64,000 nucleotides of DNA from Pseudomonas alliivorans (GCF_017826695.1 NZ_JAFFZW010000003.1:496001-560000); one strand, 5' to 3'. Shown: positions 1 to 7,688, numbered from the stretch's first letter. Numbers and translations: made by a program. Notes: a model not told the origin generated them from the sequence alone.

Positions 1-429
1 TGCGCCATTGATGCGGTGGGTTTCGAGGCGCGTGGTCACGGCCATGCCGGTGCGCAGTCAGAAGCGCCGGCCACGGTGCTCAACTCGTTGATGGGCGTGG
101 TGCGCGTCGCAGGCAAGATCGGCATTCCGGGCTTGTACGTCACCGAAGATCCGGGTGCCGTGGATGCCGCCGCGAAAATGGGCAGCCTGAGCATTCGCTT
201 TGGCCTGGGCTGGGCGAAATCCCACAGCTTCCACACCGGCCAGACGCCGGTCATGAAGTACAACCGTCAACTCATGCAAGCCATCATGTGGGACCGCATC
301 AAGATCGCTGACGTGGTGGGGGTCGAGGTCATCAGCCTTGATGATGCGCCGCGTGGTTATGGCGAGTTCGATGCGGGTGTGCCGAAGAAGTTTGTGATCG
401 ATCCGCACAGGTTGTTCAGCGCGGCGTGA
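1..429 (+). CDS. fdhA: Glutathione-independent formaldehyde dehydrogenase, 3' part
   Basis: The reading frame is open from base 1 and stops at 427-429, so only the last 142 residues of a roughly 400-residue enzyme are present. The sequence matches the C-terminal part of the zinc- and NAD-dependent medium-chain dehydrogenase that oxidises formaldehyde to formate without glutathione in pseudomonads: the segment GFEARGHGHAG, the IGIPGLYVTEDPGA stretch and the ending FVIDPHRLFSAA are characteristic. The zinc ligands and most of the cofactor fold lie upstream of the window. The last 73 bases, stop codon included, are repeated at 1863-1935. The intact gene is followed by an inverted repeat at 467-502 and then by a convergent RHS gene. 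Confidence 0.9.
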   Translation, partial: CAIDAVGFEARGHGHAGAQSEAPATVLNSLMGVVRVAGKIGIPGLYVTEDPGAVDAAAKMGSLSIRFGLGWAKSHSFHTGQTPVMKYNRQLMQAIMWDRIKIADVVGVEVISLDDAPRGYGEFDAGVPKKFVIDPHRLFSAA

Positions 430-466
430 TCTCGACGGCGGCATGAGTGCGATGCATGTGTTGTGT

Positions 467-502
467 CCGGGCTTGAGAAAGGTGGGTGTTTCTCAAGTCC
501 GG
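467..502. terminator. 14-bp inverted repeat between convergent fdhA and RHS copy A
   Basis: Arms 467-480 (CCGGGCTTGAGAAA) and 489-502 pair over 14 positions with one G-U pair, around an 8-base loop. The repeat lies between the stop codons of two convergent genes, where a bidirectional terminator is expected, but no T-tract follows on either strand, so the function is not certain. Confidence 0.45.
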
Positions 503-535
503 TCGCCGTGACATCTCCCACTGATGGGTCATTGA

Positions 536-1612
536 TCAACGACTCATCACCGGAAGGAAATCGACAATTTCGTCTTGATCTGTTGGGCGGAGAATGGTCT
601 GCTTCCTCTTTGAGTAGTACTTGGCCAGATAGTGATCTGTCTGCTTCGGGTATTCTTTTCGAAGATCAGCGACCTTCTTCGCAACGCCTTCCACACTCCG
701 GTTATCTGCAACTTTACCCGTGAAGCCGGTAACGGGCTTCTGGGTGAGCGTTGCAAACTGGGCAGCAAATGAATTCGGGCCTGCATCTGCCGAGTGGCAG
801 AAGATCAAACGTATACGGTCATACGACTCAAAGTCATAGCCCTTTGTTTTGAGCGCACTGTGGACTTGTTCTGCTGAGAAGACCTTGTCATCCACAACCA
901 TTTTCCAAGTGTCAGACCCTTCAGACCGTCCCCCATGCGCTGAAATATTCAACCTCCTCTGTCCTTCGATCACATCATCAAAGGCATAAGCACCTTTATT
1001 CAGAAGGGTGAAATTCTTCATCTTTGGATTGCTTGCACGAGGGGATTTCTTAATGAGCCCCATGAACCGAAAAGCCCTTTTGATGAAGACAGGCGTGTGC
1101 CCTGTGGAATCCTCTCGATTGACCGGATCGCCCGCGCAATACGCATACGCATTCAACCCGCCCTCGCCAAACGGACTCAAACGGTCCGGGCTGTTGAACC
1201 TCATCAATACCGGATTGAACGCTCTGTAACCGTTGCCCAGAAGATAGTGTCCGGTTACCCGATCTGCCTGTTGGCCATTGAAGCCGGGTAGGCTCATTGA
1301 ATTGGCTTGCGGATGCCGATGACCGTACGGCATAAATGAAGCCCCCTCCCCGGGTGTGGCGATGACCGATGACTGCTGATCGGTCGCTAGCAACACACAT
1401 GTTGTCGTCTGGTTCTGCCCAACCCGAAGCGCCAACAACTGTTCATCGGCGTGCAGCAGTGTGCGCTGTGTGTGTCCCTGAATGTGCGCAGTCAGACGGT
1501 TCTTTTTATAGAAAAGCTTCAGGCTGATTTGACCTTGAAGTTCGCTGCGTGCCAAGCGATCTACCGCGTCATAGTGATAACGGCAAAGCTGTACCTGTGC
1601 GATCGAGCTCAT
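536..1612 (-). CDS. RHS-core protein, copy A, with putative cysteine-protease-like C-terminal domain
   Basis: 358 aa. Residues 1-165 are the conserved end of an RHS/YD-repeat shell of TccC type: CRYHYDAVDRL, PYGHRHPQA, GFNGQQADRVTGHYLLGNGY, then RFNSPDRLSPFGEGGLNAYAY and GDPVN. There is no long repeat shell, PAAR domain or signal peptide, unlike full Rhs or TcC toxins. The usual core-closing DPxG is altered to EDSTG. Residues 175-358 are the variable domain; it contains NISAHG (His226) and LIFCHSAD (Cys272), a layout like clan CD proteases, and the same pair occurs in copy B. The first half and the leader are nearly identical to copy C. Start ATG at 1612 is shared with copy C. No immunity-like gene follows; only about 106 bp separate it from fdhA. 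Function is inferred, not shown. Confidence 0.8.
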   Translation of the reverse strand: MSSIAQVQLCRYHYDAVDRLARSELQGQISLKLFYKKNRLTAHIQGHTQRTLLHADEQLLALRVGQNQTTTCVLLATDQQSSVIATPGEGASFMPYGHRHPQANSMSLPGFNGQQADRVTGHYLLGNGYRAFNPVLMRFNSPDRLSPFGEGGLNAYAYCAGDPVNREDSTGHTPVFIKRAFRFMGLIKKSPRASNPKMKNFTLLNKGAYAFDDVIEGQRRLNISAHGGRSEGSDTWKMVVDDKVFSAEQVHSALKTKGYDFESYDRIRLIFCHSADAGPNSFAAQFATLTQKPVTGFTGKVADNRSVEGVAKKVADLRKEYPKQTDHYLAKYYSKRKQTILRPTDQDEIVDFLPVMSR

Positions 1613-1699
1613 GGGGCTTAACCTTCTCTGACATGAATCACTCAGGTTTGAGCCTGCTCGAAGCCCGGTTCGCAGCCTAGCTATCAGAATCGTCAGGTG
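1140..1699. repeat. Near-identical 560-bp repeat, unit 1 (RHS core plus leader of copy A)
   Basis: Bases 1140-1699 align without gaps to 3632-4191 (constant offset 2492) with only scattered mismatches. The repeat covers the RHS core up to the start codon and about 87 bp of leader. Part of it (1145-1327) is also nearly identical to 2581-2763 in copy B. Homology ends abruptly where the variable C-terminal domains begin. Confidence 0.9.
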
Positions 1700-1862
1700 T
1701 GAGTGTGCTCAATGTAGTGAGGCAGAATCGTGTTGCTGAATAAGCACCGTTATGAAAACGCTGACAGCGTTGTAAACAGATTTTTTGTGAGTATCTTCAG
1801 GGTCGTTAGATACAGTGGTCAGACGTGGTGTAGTGATCAAAATCGCTGATGCGCTGCATGGC

Positions 1863-1935
1863 TATGGCGAGTTCGATGCGGGTGTGCCGAAGAAGTTTGT
1901 GATCGATCCGCACAGGTTGTTCAGCGCGGCGTGAT
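1863..1935 (+). repeat. 73-bp duplicate of the fdhA 3' end
   Basis: Bases 1863-1935 are identical to 358-430, that is, the last 24 codons of fdhA including its TGA. Upstream of 1863 the sequence no longer matches fdhA in a simple way. The segment cannot be expressed as fdhA and is a scar of duplication or insertion: together with 358-430 it brackets a 1,432-bp segment holding RHS copy A. Confidence 0.92.
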
Positions 1936-1941
1936 GTGAGT

Positions 1942-1967
1942 GAGCGGGCAGCTCAGGCTGCCCGCTC
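1942..1967. terminator. Perfect 11-bp hairpin after the fdhA tail copy
   Basis: GAGCGGGCAGC at 1942-1952 pairs perfectly with 1957-1967 around a TCAG loop, 7 bases after the duplicated fdhA stop and just before the end of RHS copy B. It has no T-tract. It may be the ancestral hairpin downstream of fdhA; the intact fdhA copy has a different hairpin. Within 1613-1971, bases 1700-1862 show no gene. Confidence 0.55.
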
Positions 1968-1971
1968 CAGA

Positions 1972-3048
1972 TTACAGCTCAGTAGACGAGTCGCGTTGGC
2001 CAAACCAGACGGGTGAATAGCTAAATCTTGCACCACGCGCTTTATCTTTTTTTGAGGAAGAGCGTGCGTAAAGATTTTTATGCATGATTTCGATGGTGAT
2101 GGCATCGCCACTTAGCTTTTCTGCAGCATTTACAATACCCTGATAGCCCAGCGTGGGGAGGCCCGTTTGACGTGAGAATTGTTCTGCGAAAGGCATACGG
2201 GTGTCAGCAGAATGACACGCGATGATGTGAGCACTTTTGTAGTTTTCGAACACGGTGCCTTGTTTCTTTAATTCGGCGCTCAGATGCTCTGCACCTATGT
2301 ATTGATGGTCGGCATACAGTGTGCTGTTATCGGCAATACCGGGGAGGGCGCCATGTGCGTTGACGACCAGCTGCTTTTGCCCTGGCCCTATATCGCGGTC
2401 ATAGATATCAATCTCTTTCCTTATGGTTCGTTTATTACTTAGTTCCAGGCGCACGAAGGCGTCTTTGGCCTCCGAAGGCGGTGTATTCACACGCGCCAGC
2501 CATTTGCGAAACGGCTTCATGAACGAAGGTATGAGCCCTGTCGGATCAACCTGATTAACCGGGTCCCCCTTGCAATAGGCATACGCATTCAATCCTCCGT
2601 CGCCAAACGGGCTCAAACGGTCCGGGCTGTTGAACCTCATCAATACCGGATTGAACGCTCTGTAACCGTTGCCCAGAAGATAGTGTCCGGTTACCCGATC
2701 TGCCTGTTGGCCATTGAAGCCGGGTAGGCTCATGGAATTGGCTTGCGGATGCCGATGACCGTAAGGCGTGTAGGAAAACGCCAACTGCGGTGTTCCAATC
2801 ACAGAGTCCTGGCGCGTGGTCGCGAGCAAAGCGCAGTTCAGCCCCCGATCATGCGCACGCTGCAGCGCCAGTAAATGATCATTTGCATGAAGCAGCGTGT
2901 GTTGGATATGCCCCTGGATCTGCGTAGTCAGGCGATTCTTTTGATAGAACCGTTGCACGCGGTCATCGTTGGCCAATTCGCTGATTGCCACTTGGTCCAG
3001 AGCGTCATAGTGATAACGGCACAGCGTTACAGGGTTGCGGGAAGTCAT
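1972..3048 (-). CDS. RHS-core protein, copy B, with putative cysteine-protease-like C-terminal domain
   Basis: 358 aa. Residues 1-170 are the RHS/TccC-type core (CRYHYDALDQV at the start, FNSPDRLSPFGDGG, and a regular VDPTG closing motif). The N-terminal third differs from copies A and C, whereas bases 2581-2763 are almost identical to them, a mosaic pattern typical of recombination among paralogues. The C-terminal domain (about 175-358) contains LVVNAHG (His232) and HIIACHSAD (Cys278), 46 residues apart exactly as in copy A, followed by FAEQFSRQTGLPTLGYQG. This resembles the His-Gly and Cys motifs of clan CD peptidases such as the C80 domain of large bacterial toxins. Only 36 bp lie between its stop and the fdhA scar, so no partner gene follows. 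The catalytic role is inference. Confidence 0.8.
   Translation of the reverse strand: MTSRNPVTLCRYHYDALDQVAISELANDDRVQRFYQKNRLTTQIQGHIQHTLLHANDHLLALQRAHDRGLNCALLATTRQDSVIGTPQLAFSYTPYGHRHPQANSMSLPGFNGQQADRVTGHYLLGNGYRAFNPVLMRFNSPDRLSPFGDGGLNAYAYCKGDPVNQVDPTGLIPSFMKPFRKWLARVNTPPSEAKDAFVRLELSNKRTIRKEIDIYDRDIGPGQKQLVVNAHGALPGIADNSTLYADHQYIGAEHLSAELKKQGTVFENYKSAHIIACHSADTRMPFAEQFSRQTGLPTLGYQGIVNAAEKLSGDAITIEIMHKNLYARSSSKKDKARGARFSYSPVWFGQRDSSTEL
2581..2763. repeat. RHS-core segment shared by copies A, B and C
   Basis: This 183-bp piece of copy B aligns without gaps to 1145-1327 in copy A (offset 1436) and to 3637-3819 in copy C, with few mismatches, while flanking coding sequence differs. It is the likely crossover zone that lets C-terminal or N-terminal parts be exchanged. 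Confidence 0.85.
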
Positions 3049-3072
3049 GGTTTTGTTTTTCCAACAAGCGCA

Positions 3073-4104
3073 TCAGTCCGAGGTATCAGAGTCTCTTGGC
3101 CCGTACCGTCGACCGACTGCGCGTTTGCGGGAATGGGTAAGATAATCCAGGCCTCGAATTTCCAGCATGCCTTGATCAATGTCATTGAACGCGCGACTGT
3201 TTGTTGAGTGAGAGGGGGCCTGTCGATAAGGCAAAGCCATTTCAGGGAGAAATCCTTTCCCGTTACCTGCAATAGCGGTTTCAACCCATTGCGCCACTGA
3301 CTCTTTGGCGTTACCACCTTTCAAGACGAAGCGTTCCAGGTTTTCCCGTCCGAATTCGGCATTGAATTTTCTTATAACGTTTTTATAAGGCACTGTGTTT
3401 TTCAGTGCATCCAGCGTTTCGCCTCTTACCGCGCTGAAGCTCAATGTTTGCAAGCTGGGAAGCGTTTCCGACGCCGTGGAAATGGGCGTGGTGATGTACT
3501 TCATTTTAGGAGCTAGCCAAGCAGCGTAAGGTCGTTTCCTGAACCGTTGGACAGCGCTCAGTACCCACACCGCCGCTGGAAATGACAGGTGACCCTCAGG
3601 ATCGACTAAATTGATCGGGTCACCTGCACAGTACGCATACGCATTCAACCCGCCCTCGCCAAACGGACTCAAACGGTCCGGGCTGTTGAACCTCATCAAT
3701 ACCGGATTGAACGCTCTGTAACCATTGCCCAGAAGATAGTGCCCGGTTACCCGATCTGCCGGTTGGCCATTGAAGCCGGGTAGGCTCATGGAATTGGCTT
3801 GTGGATGCCGATGACCGTACGGCGTAAATGAAGCCCCCTCCCCGGGTGTGGCGATGACCGATGACTGCTGATCGGTCGCTAGCAACACACATGTTGTCGT
3901 CTGGTTCTGCCCAACCCGAAGCGCCAACAACTGTTCATCGGCGTGCAGCAGTGTGCGCTGTGTGTGTCCCTGAATGTGCGTAGTCAGACGGTTCTTTTCA
4001 TAGAAAAGCTTCAGGCTGATTTGACCTTGAAGTTCGCTGCGTGCCAAGCGATCTACCGCGTCATAGTGATAACGGCAAAGCTGTACCTGTGCGATCGAGC
4101 TCAT
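3073..4104 (-). CDS. RHS-core protein, copy C, with unrecognised C-terminal domain
   Basis: 343 aa from the ATG at 4104, the start used by copy A; the frame is open further upstream to 4179 but that part is the shared leader. Residues 1-165 are almost identical to copy A, ending in GDPINLVDPEGH. The C-terminal domain (about 172-343) is unrelated to those of A and B: no AHG or CHSAD motif is present. Visible features are a basic stretch after the core, the segment GRENLERFVLKGG, and a short arginine-rich end (HSRKRAVGRRYGPR). I do not recognise this domain. Only 24 bp separate its stop from the start of copy B, so no immunity gene follows. By position it is an RHS-type effector or an orphan toxin cassette. 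Confidence 0.75.
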   Translation of the reverse strand: MSSIAQVQLCRYHYDAVDRLARSELQGQISLKLFYEKNRLTTHIQGHTQRTLLHADEQLLALRVGQNQTTTCVLLATDQQSSVIATPGEGASFTPYGHRHPQANSMSLPGFNGQPADRVTGHYLLGNGYRAFNPVLMRFNSPDRLSPFGEGGLNAYAYCAGDPINLVDPEGHLSFPAAVWVLSAVQRFRKRPYAAWLAPKMKYITTPISTASETLPSLQTLSFSAVRGETLDALKNTVPYKNVIRKFNAEFGRENLERFVLKGGNAKESVAQWVETAIAGNGKGFLPEMALPYRQAPSHSTNSRAFNDIDQGMLEIRGLDYLTHSRKRAVGRRYGPRDSDTSD

Positions 4105-4191
4105 GGGGCTTAACCTTCTCTGACGTGAATCACTCAGGTTTGAGCCTGCTCGAAGCCCGGTTCGCAGCCTAGCTATCAAGACTGTCAGGTA
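3632..4191. repeat. Near-identical 560-bp repeat, unit 2 (RHS core plus leader of copy C)
   Basis: Counterpart of 1140-1699. Identity extends about 87 bp upstream of the start codon, so both genes probably keep the same promoter, and ends near 4191 where the two upstream regions diverge. Confidence 0.9.
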
Positions 4192-4340
4192 AAGCCCGTC
4201 TGGACGTCACGCTCAAGCGTCGCAATCGGAAATAACCGCTATCTCCCGTGAGGCTTCGGGAACAAGCCATGGTCCATTCAGTCAAAAAGTCTGTTTTACC
4301 GCCCACTCACGGGCGGTTCAGGTTTGATGAGGTTGACCGA

Positions 4341-4907
4341 ATGAAGACTGCACGCGTGATGGCACTGGCAACGTTGATGAGCCTGGCGGCAAGCCCGGTG
4401 TTTGCCTTCAACCTGAATGACGCAGCGAATGCGGTTTCCAACGCCACCGGCGGGAATCAGAAAGCCACCGCTGCGCCTGAAGCCGCAGGCCTGCTCAACG
4501 CGCTGGGCTCTCAGCTCAACGTGACCCCGGAACAGGCGGTTGGCGGGACAGGTGCGTTGCTGGGGTTGGCGAAGAACAAACTGGCCGGCAATGATTACTC
4601 GCAACTGGCTAAATCGGTTCCCGGTCTGGAGCAACTCTCCGGTACTTCGGCACTCGACAGCCTGGGCGGTGCCAACGGCCTGGGCAAGCTGTTGGGCGGG
4701 AGCAAGGCAGGCGACAATTCGATGCTCAACAGTGCCTTGGGCAACGTGCAGAGCATGGGCGATGTGAACAATGCCTTCAAGGCACTGGGCATGGACAGCA
4801 GCATGGTCAGCCAGTTTGTGCCAGTGATTCTGCAATACCTCGGTCAACAAGGTGCGGGCGGTTCGGCGTTGCAGAGTCTGAGTGGAATCTGGGGCGCGGG
4901 TCACTGA
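4341..4907 (+). CDS. DUF2780-type exported protein
   Basis: 188 aa from the ATG at 4341, preceded by TGAGG; the frame is open upstream to 4248, but the chosen start begins a clean signal peptide (MKTARVMALATLMSLAASPVFA, residues 1-22, cleavage before FNLND). The mature part is rich in Ala, Gly, Leu, Asn and Ser, with two similar halves (ALGSQLNVTPEQAVGGTGALLGLAKNK and the later ALGMDSSMVSQFVPVILQYL), as in the DUF2780/VcgC-VcgE family of small exported proteins of unknown function. It stands alone on the plus strand between minus-strand RHS genes; its stop overlaps the end of RHS copy D by 7 bases. Confidence 0.75.
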   Translation: MKTARVMALATLMSLAASPVFAFNLNDAANAVSNATGGNQKATAAPEAAGLLNALGSQLNVTPEQAVGGTGALLGLAKNKLAGNDYSQLAKSVPGLEQLSGTSALDSLGGANGLGKLLGGSKAGDNSMLNSALGNVQSMGDVNNAFKALGMDSSMVSQFVPVILQYLGQQGAGGSALQSLSGIWGAGH

Positions 4908-5965
4908 TTGAGGCGATCAACTCGGCGTACTGACTGATTCTTCTGAAGCAACACCTTGCCGGTTTTATATAGATGCTGGTCTGCGGTGCCAGAGGTCAGC
5001 GCTCCAAGCAGGTTGAATGTCAGGCCAACTATCGGCGTTGAACTTCCCCCTCGCGCGCTTACCATGCTGGCCCATTTCAGGGCCGCTTCGACGTGTGCTG
5101 CTGTATTGCTTAACTCGCCGACTTGCACCTTCACGGCCAGGTCCGCGTAATATTTCGCATGGGGCAAGGTGAGATCGGTGTCCCCGTGGCTGGCAAGGTT
5201 ACGATTGACTGAGGCAAGTTTCTCGATGAAAGGCGAATCCTTGTTGAAGTTCTTGACCGTCTCTTCGATATGTTTTCTGGATTCGGACATTGTCCCGGAC
5301 GAAAGGGTATTCCTGCTCAGGGCCCTGTCCACGGTCCGAATCATGCCGTCTTCGGTAATCAGGCTGGACGTGACGGCGGCGGTGCGGTTGAACCGTCTGA
5401 GTCGCACGCTGGCCATGCCTGCCATTCCCAGTATTGAGTAGTGCCCTGTGGGATCCGTGTGGTTGATGGGATCACCCTTGCAGTAGGCGTAGGCGTTGAG
5501 ACCTCCGTCACCGAAGGGGCTTAGAGTGTCGGCGCTGTTGAAGTGCATCAGTACCGGGTTGAAGACACGTGCTCCATTACCCAGCAGATAATGGCCTGTG
5601 ATCGGGTCGGGTATCTGGCCTGTGTAACCCGGAAGGTAGTCCGAGCGCTCTTTTGCGGGGGCTCCGTAAGGAGGGTAGTTGAACGCCTGATGCTGCTGAG
5701 GAGAGATACCGTACAGTACCGAGCCTGATCGATCTGTGGCCAACAGGTGGTTGCGCGGTCCGCTGTCATTCGTTTGCATGACGGCCAGCAGCCTCTCTTC
5801 GGCCTGCAAAAGGGTGAGTCGCTGAGGCCCTTTCAGTTCGGTGAGCAGGCGGTCTTTCAGGTAAAACTTTTTGACACTCGCCTGAAGCTCAGGCGTGCAA
5901 GCCGCGAGGCGATCCAGTGCATCATAGCGATAGGTACCCAGCGGGGTATAAGTGGGTGGCAGCAC
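4901..5965 (-). CDS. RHS-core protein, copy D, with unrecognised C-terminal domain
   Basis: 354 aa from a GTG at 5965 that follows an AGGAGA box at 9 bases; a TTG at 6001 in the same frame is the alternative. The core (residues 1-180) has the RHS/TccC hallmarks YRYDALDRL, PPYGAP, LPGYTGQIPDPITGHYLLG, FNPVLMHFNSADTLSPFG and GDPINHTDPTGHY, but is clearly diverged from copies A-C at both protein and DNA level, so it is an older member of the array. The C-terminal domain is a mostly helical stretch of about 175 residues (RKHIEETVKNFNKDSPFIEK, AHVEAALKWASMVSARGG) with a hydrophobic Gly/Thr-rich segment near the end. No family was recognised and no immunity-like gene is adjacent. Confidence 0.72.
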   Translation of the reverse strand: MLPPTYTPLGTYRYDALDRLAACTPELQASVKKFYLKDRLLTELKGPQRLTLLQAEERLLAVMQTNDSGPRNHLLATDRSGSVLYGISPQQHQAFNYPPYGAPAKERSDYLPGYTGQIPDPITGHYLLGNGARVFNPVLMHFNSADTLSPFGDGGLNAYAYCKGDPINHTDPTGHYSILGMAGMASVRLRRFNRTAAVTSSLITEDGMIRTVDRALSRNTLSSGTMSESRKHIEETVKNFNKDSPFIEKLASVNRNLASHGDTDLTLPHAKYYADLAVKVQVGELSNTAAHVEAALKWASMVSARGGSSTPIVGLTFNLLGALTSGTADQHLYKTGKVLLQKNQSVRRVDRLNQ

Positions 5966-6039
5966 GGTCGAGCTCTCCTGTCCTCTTGGGATCAGTCTCA
6001 ATCGCTCGCGAAAAGTCGTCTACCTGTCGAAACTGCTAG

Positions 6040-6933
6040 TCAGTGCTTTGTCGCTTCCAGCCTTAACGCCGCAATCCGTGCATCCTTCTCGATCCACAGC
6101 TGGTTGACCCAGCCCTGAATCTTCTCGCGAAACACTGGATCGTTCTCATAGTCACCCTGCCACAGCCAGGGCTCCAGCTCGCGGGTCTTGATATCAACGA
6201 TTACTTTCGGCACGCGCCCGCACAGCATGTCCCAGAAGCCTGGAATGCTGGAGCCGGGATACACGACCGTGACGTCCAGAATCGCATCCAGTTGTTCACC
6301 CATCGCCGCCAGCACGAACGCCACACCACCTGCCTTGGGCTTGAGCAGGCTGGTATAGGGTGAGGATTGAGCCGTATGTTTTGCGGGCGTGAAGCGCGTG
6401 CCTTCCAGATAGTTGACGATGGTCACCGGCTGGCGCTTGAACAACTCACACGCTGCCTTGGTGATTTCCAGATCCTTGCCCTTGAGTTCCGGGTTCTTTG
6501 CCAGAAACGCCTTGGTGTAGCGTTTCATGAACGGATAATCCAGCCCCCACCAAGCCAGGCCAAGAAGCGGCACCCAGATCAGTTCTTTTTTCAGAAAAAA
6601 CTTGAAGAACGGGGTGCGCCGGTTGAGTGCCTGAATCAGCGCCGGGATATCGACCCAGGACTGATGGTTGCTGATCACCAGATACGAAGTGTCATTGCGC
6701 AAGCCTTCGTCGCCACGGATATCCCACTGCGTGGGAATGCAGGCCGCGAAGATGAGCTTGTCGATCTCGGCCCAGGTTTCGGCAATCCACATGACCGCAT
6801 GCGAGCAGTGATCACGCATTCGGCCTCTGAACAGTAGTTTGAGCAGAGCAAAAACCAGCAATGGGCCAATCAATATGAGTGTGTTGATCAGCAGGAGCGT
6901 GGCGACTGAACAGCCGGTAAGCACACGGCGCAT
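6040..6933 (-). CDS. PlsC-family lysophospholipid-type acyltransferase (YihG-like)
   Basis: 297 aa from the ATG at 6933; a TTG at 6963 would add 10 residues but is less likely. An N-terminal hydrophobic segment (about 8-35) anchors the protein in the inner membrane. The acyltransferase signature is present: NHQSWVD (HX4D motif), the middle block with FFLKKELIWVPLLGLAWWGL, EGTRF, and the later TVVYPG block. The family moves acyl groups from acyl-ACP or acyl-CoA to lysophospholipid-like acceptors; the exact acceptor cannot be read here. It is divergent from the cre genes and separated by 74 bp from RHS copy D. Confidence 0.85.
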   Translation of the reverse strand: MRRVLTGCSVATLLLINTLILIGPLLVFALLKLLFRGRMRDHCSHAVMWIAETWAEIDKLIFAACIPTQWDIRGDEGLRNDTSYLVISNHQSWVDIPALIQALNRRTPFFKFFLKKELIWVPLLGLAWWGLDYPFMKRYTKAFLAKNPELKGKDLEITKAACELFKRQPVTIVNYLEGTRFTPAKHTAQSSPYTSLLKPKAGGVAFVLAAMGEQLDAILDVTVVYPGSSIPGFWDMLCGRVPKVIVDIKTRELEPWLWQGDYENDPVFREKIQGWVNQLWIEKDARIAALRLEATKH

Positions 6934-7125
6934 AAGAGACTCTTGAGCGTTCTGGGGCGCCAATGATAAAGATCATCACGTTTGCCGCCAATTACACAGG
7001 TACTTACAAATGTTTCATGTGCGGGGGATTATGCTCACAAAACCCCGAGCTGCCGAACCAACGGCAGGTTCGCTGTCTAAAACCGGGCGCCAATCAGGCG
7101 TTGTCCATTGTGAGGAACCTTGCAC

Positions 7126-7629
7126 GTGAAACCGATTCTGGCGCTGTTGTCCCTGCTCGCTCTGCCTGTCATGGCAGCCGAACCGACGCTGTATGGTCGT
7201 TACGAGAACATCAAGGTGGTGGACGTCGGCCAGACCTTCAAGGCCAAGATGGACACCGGTGCGTTGACCGCTTCGCTGTCGGCCAAAGATATCGAGCTGT
7301 TCAAGCGTGATGGCGATGACTGGGTGCGTTTCCGTCTGGCGACCAAGGACGCCGACAGCAAGGTCTACGAGCACAAGGTTTCGCGAATCAGCAAGATCAA
7401 GGGCCGCTCCGAAGGCGATGACGAAGACGATGAAGTCATCGACCCGACCAAGCGTCCTGTCGTGGACATGGAGCTTTGCCTGGGCGACAAGAAGCGTACC
7501 GTCGAAGTCAATCTGGTGGACCGCAGTCACTTCAACTACCCGCTGCTGATCGGTGCCAAGGCGCTTCGCGAGTTCGACGCAGCCGTCAATCCGGCACGCC
7601 GCTATACCGCCGACAAGCCCGATTGCTGA
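7126..7629 (+). CDS. Exported retropepsin-like protein (RimK-associated protease family) upstream of creBC
   Basis: 167 aa from the GTG at 7126, preceded by AGGA at 9 bases; a TTG at 7120 is also in frame. A signal peptide ends at VMAAEP. The mature domain has the aspartic-protease-like motif MDTGALTASL near residue 47 and the later block YPLLIGAKALREFDAAVNP, both typical of the putative zinc/aspartic protease family often found beside rimK or in the cre locus of pseudomonads. The gene lies 59 bp upstream of creB in the same direction, so co-transcription and an envelope role are plausible. Catalytic activity is not demonstrated by the sequence alone. Confidence 0.75.
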   Translation: MKPILALLSLLALPVMAAEPTLYGRYENIKVVDVGQTFKAKMDTGALTASLSAKDIELFKRDGDDWVRFRLATKDADSKVYEHKVSRISKIKGRSEGDDEDDEVIDPTKRPVVDMELCLGDKKRTVEVNLVDRSHFNYPLLIGAKALREFDAAVNPARRYTADKPDC

Positions 7630-7688
7630 TTGACGCAGAGGGCTGAAATCGCGCAACGTTTCGCCCTCTCTCCCAGCGCTCGGATGCC

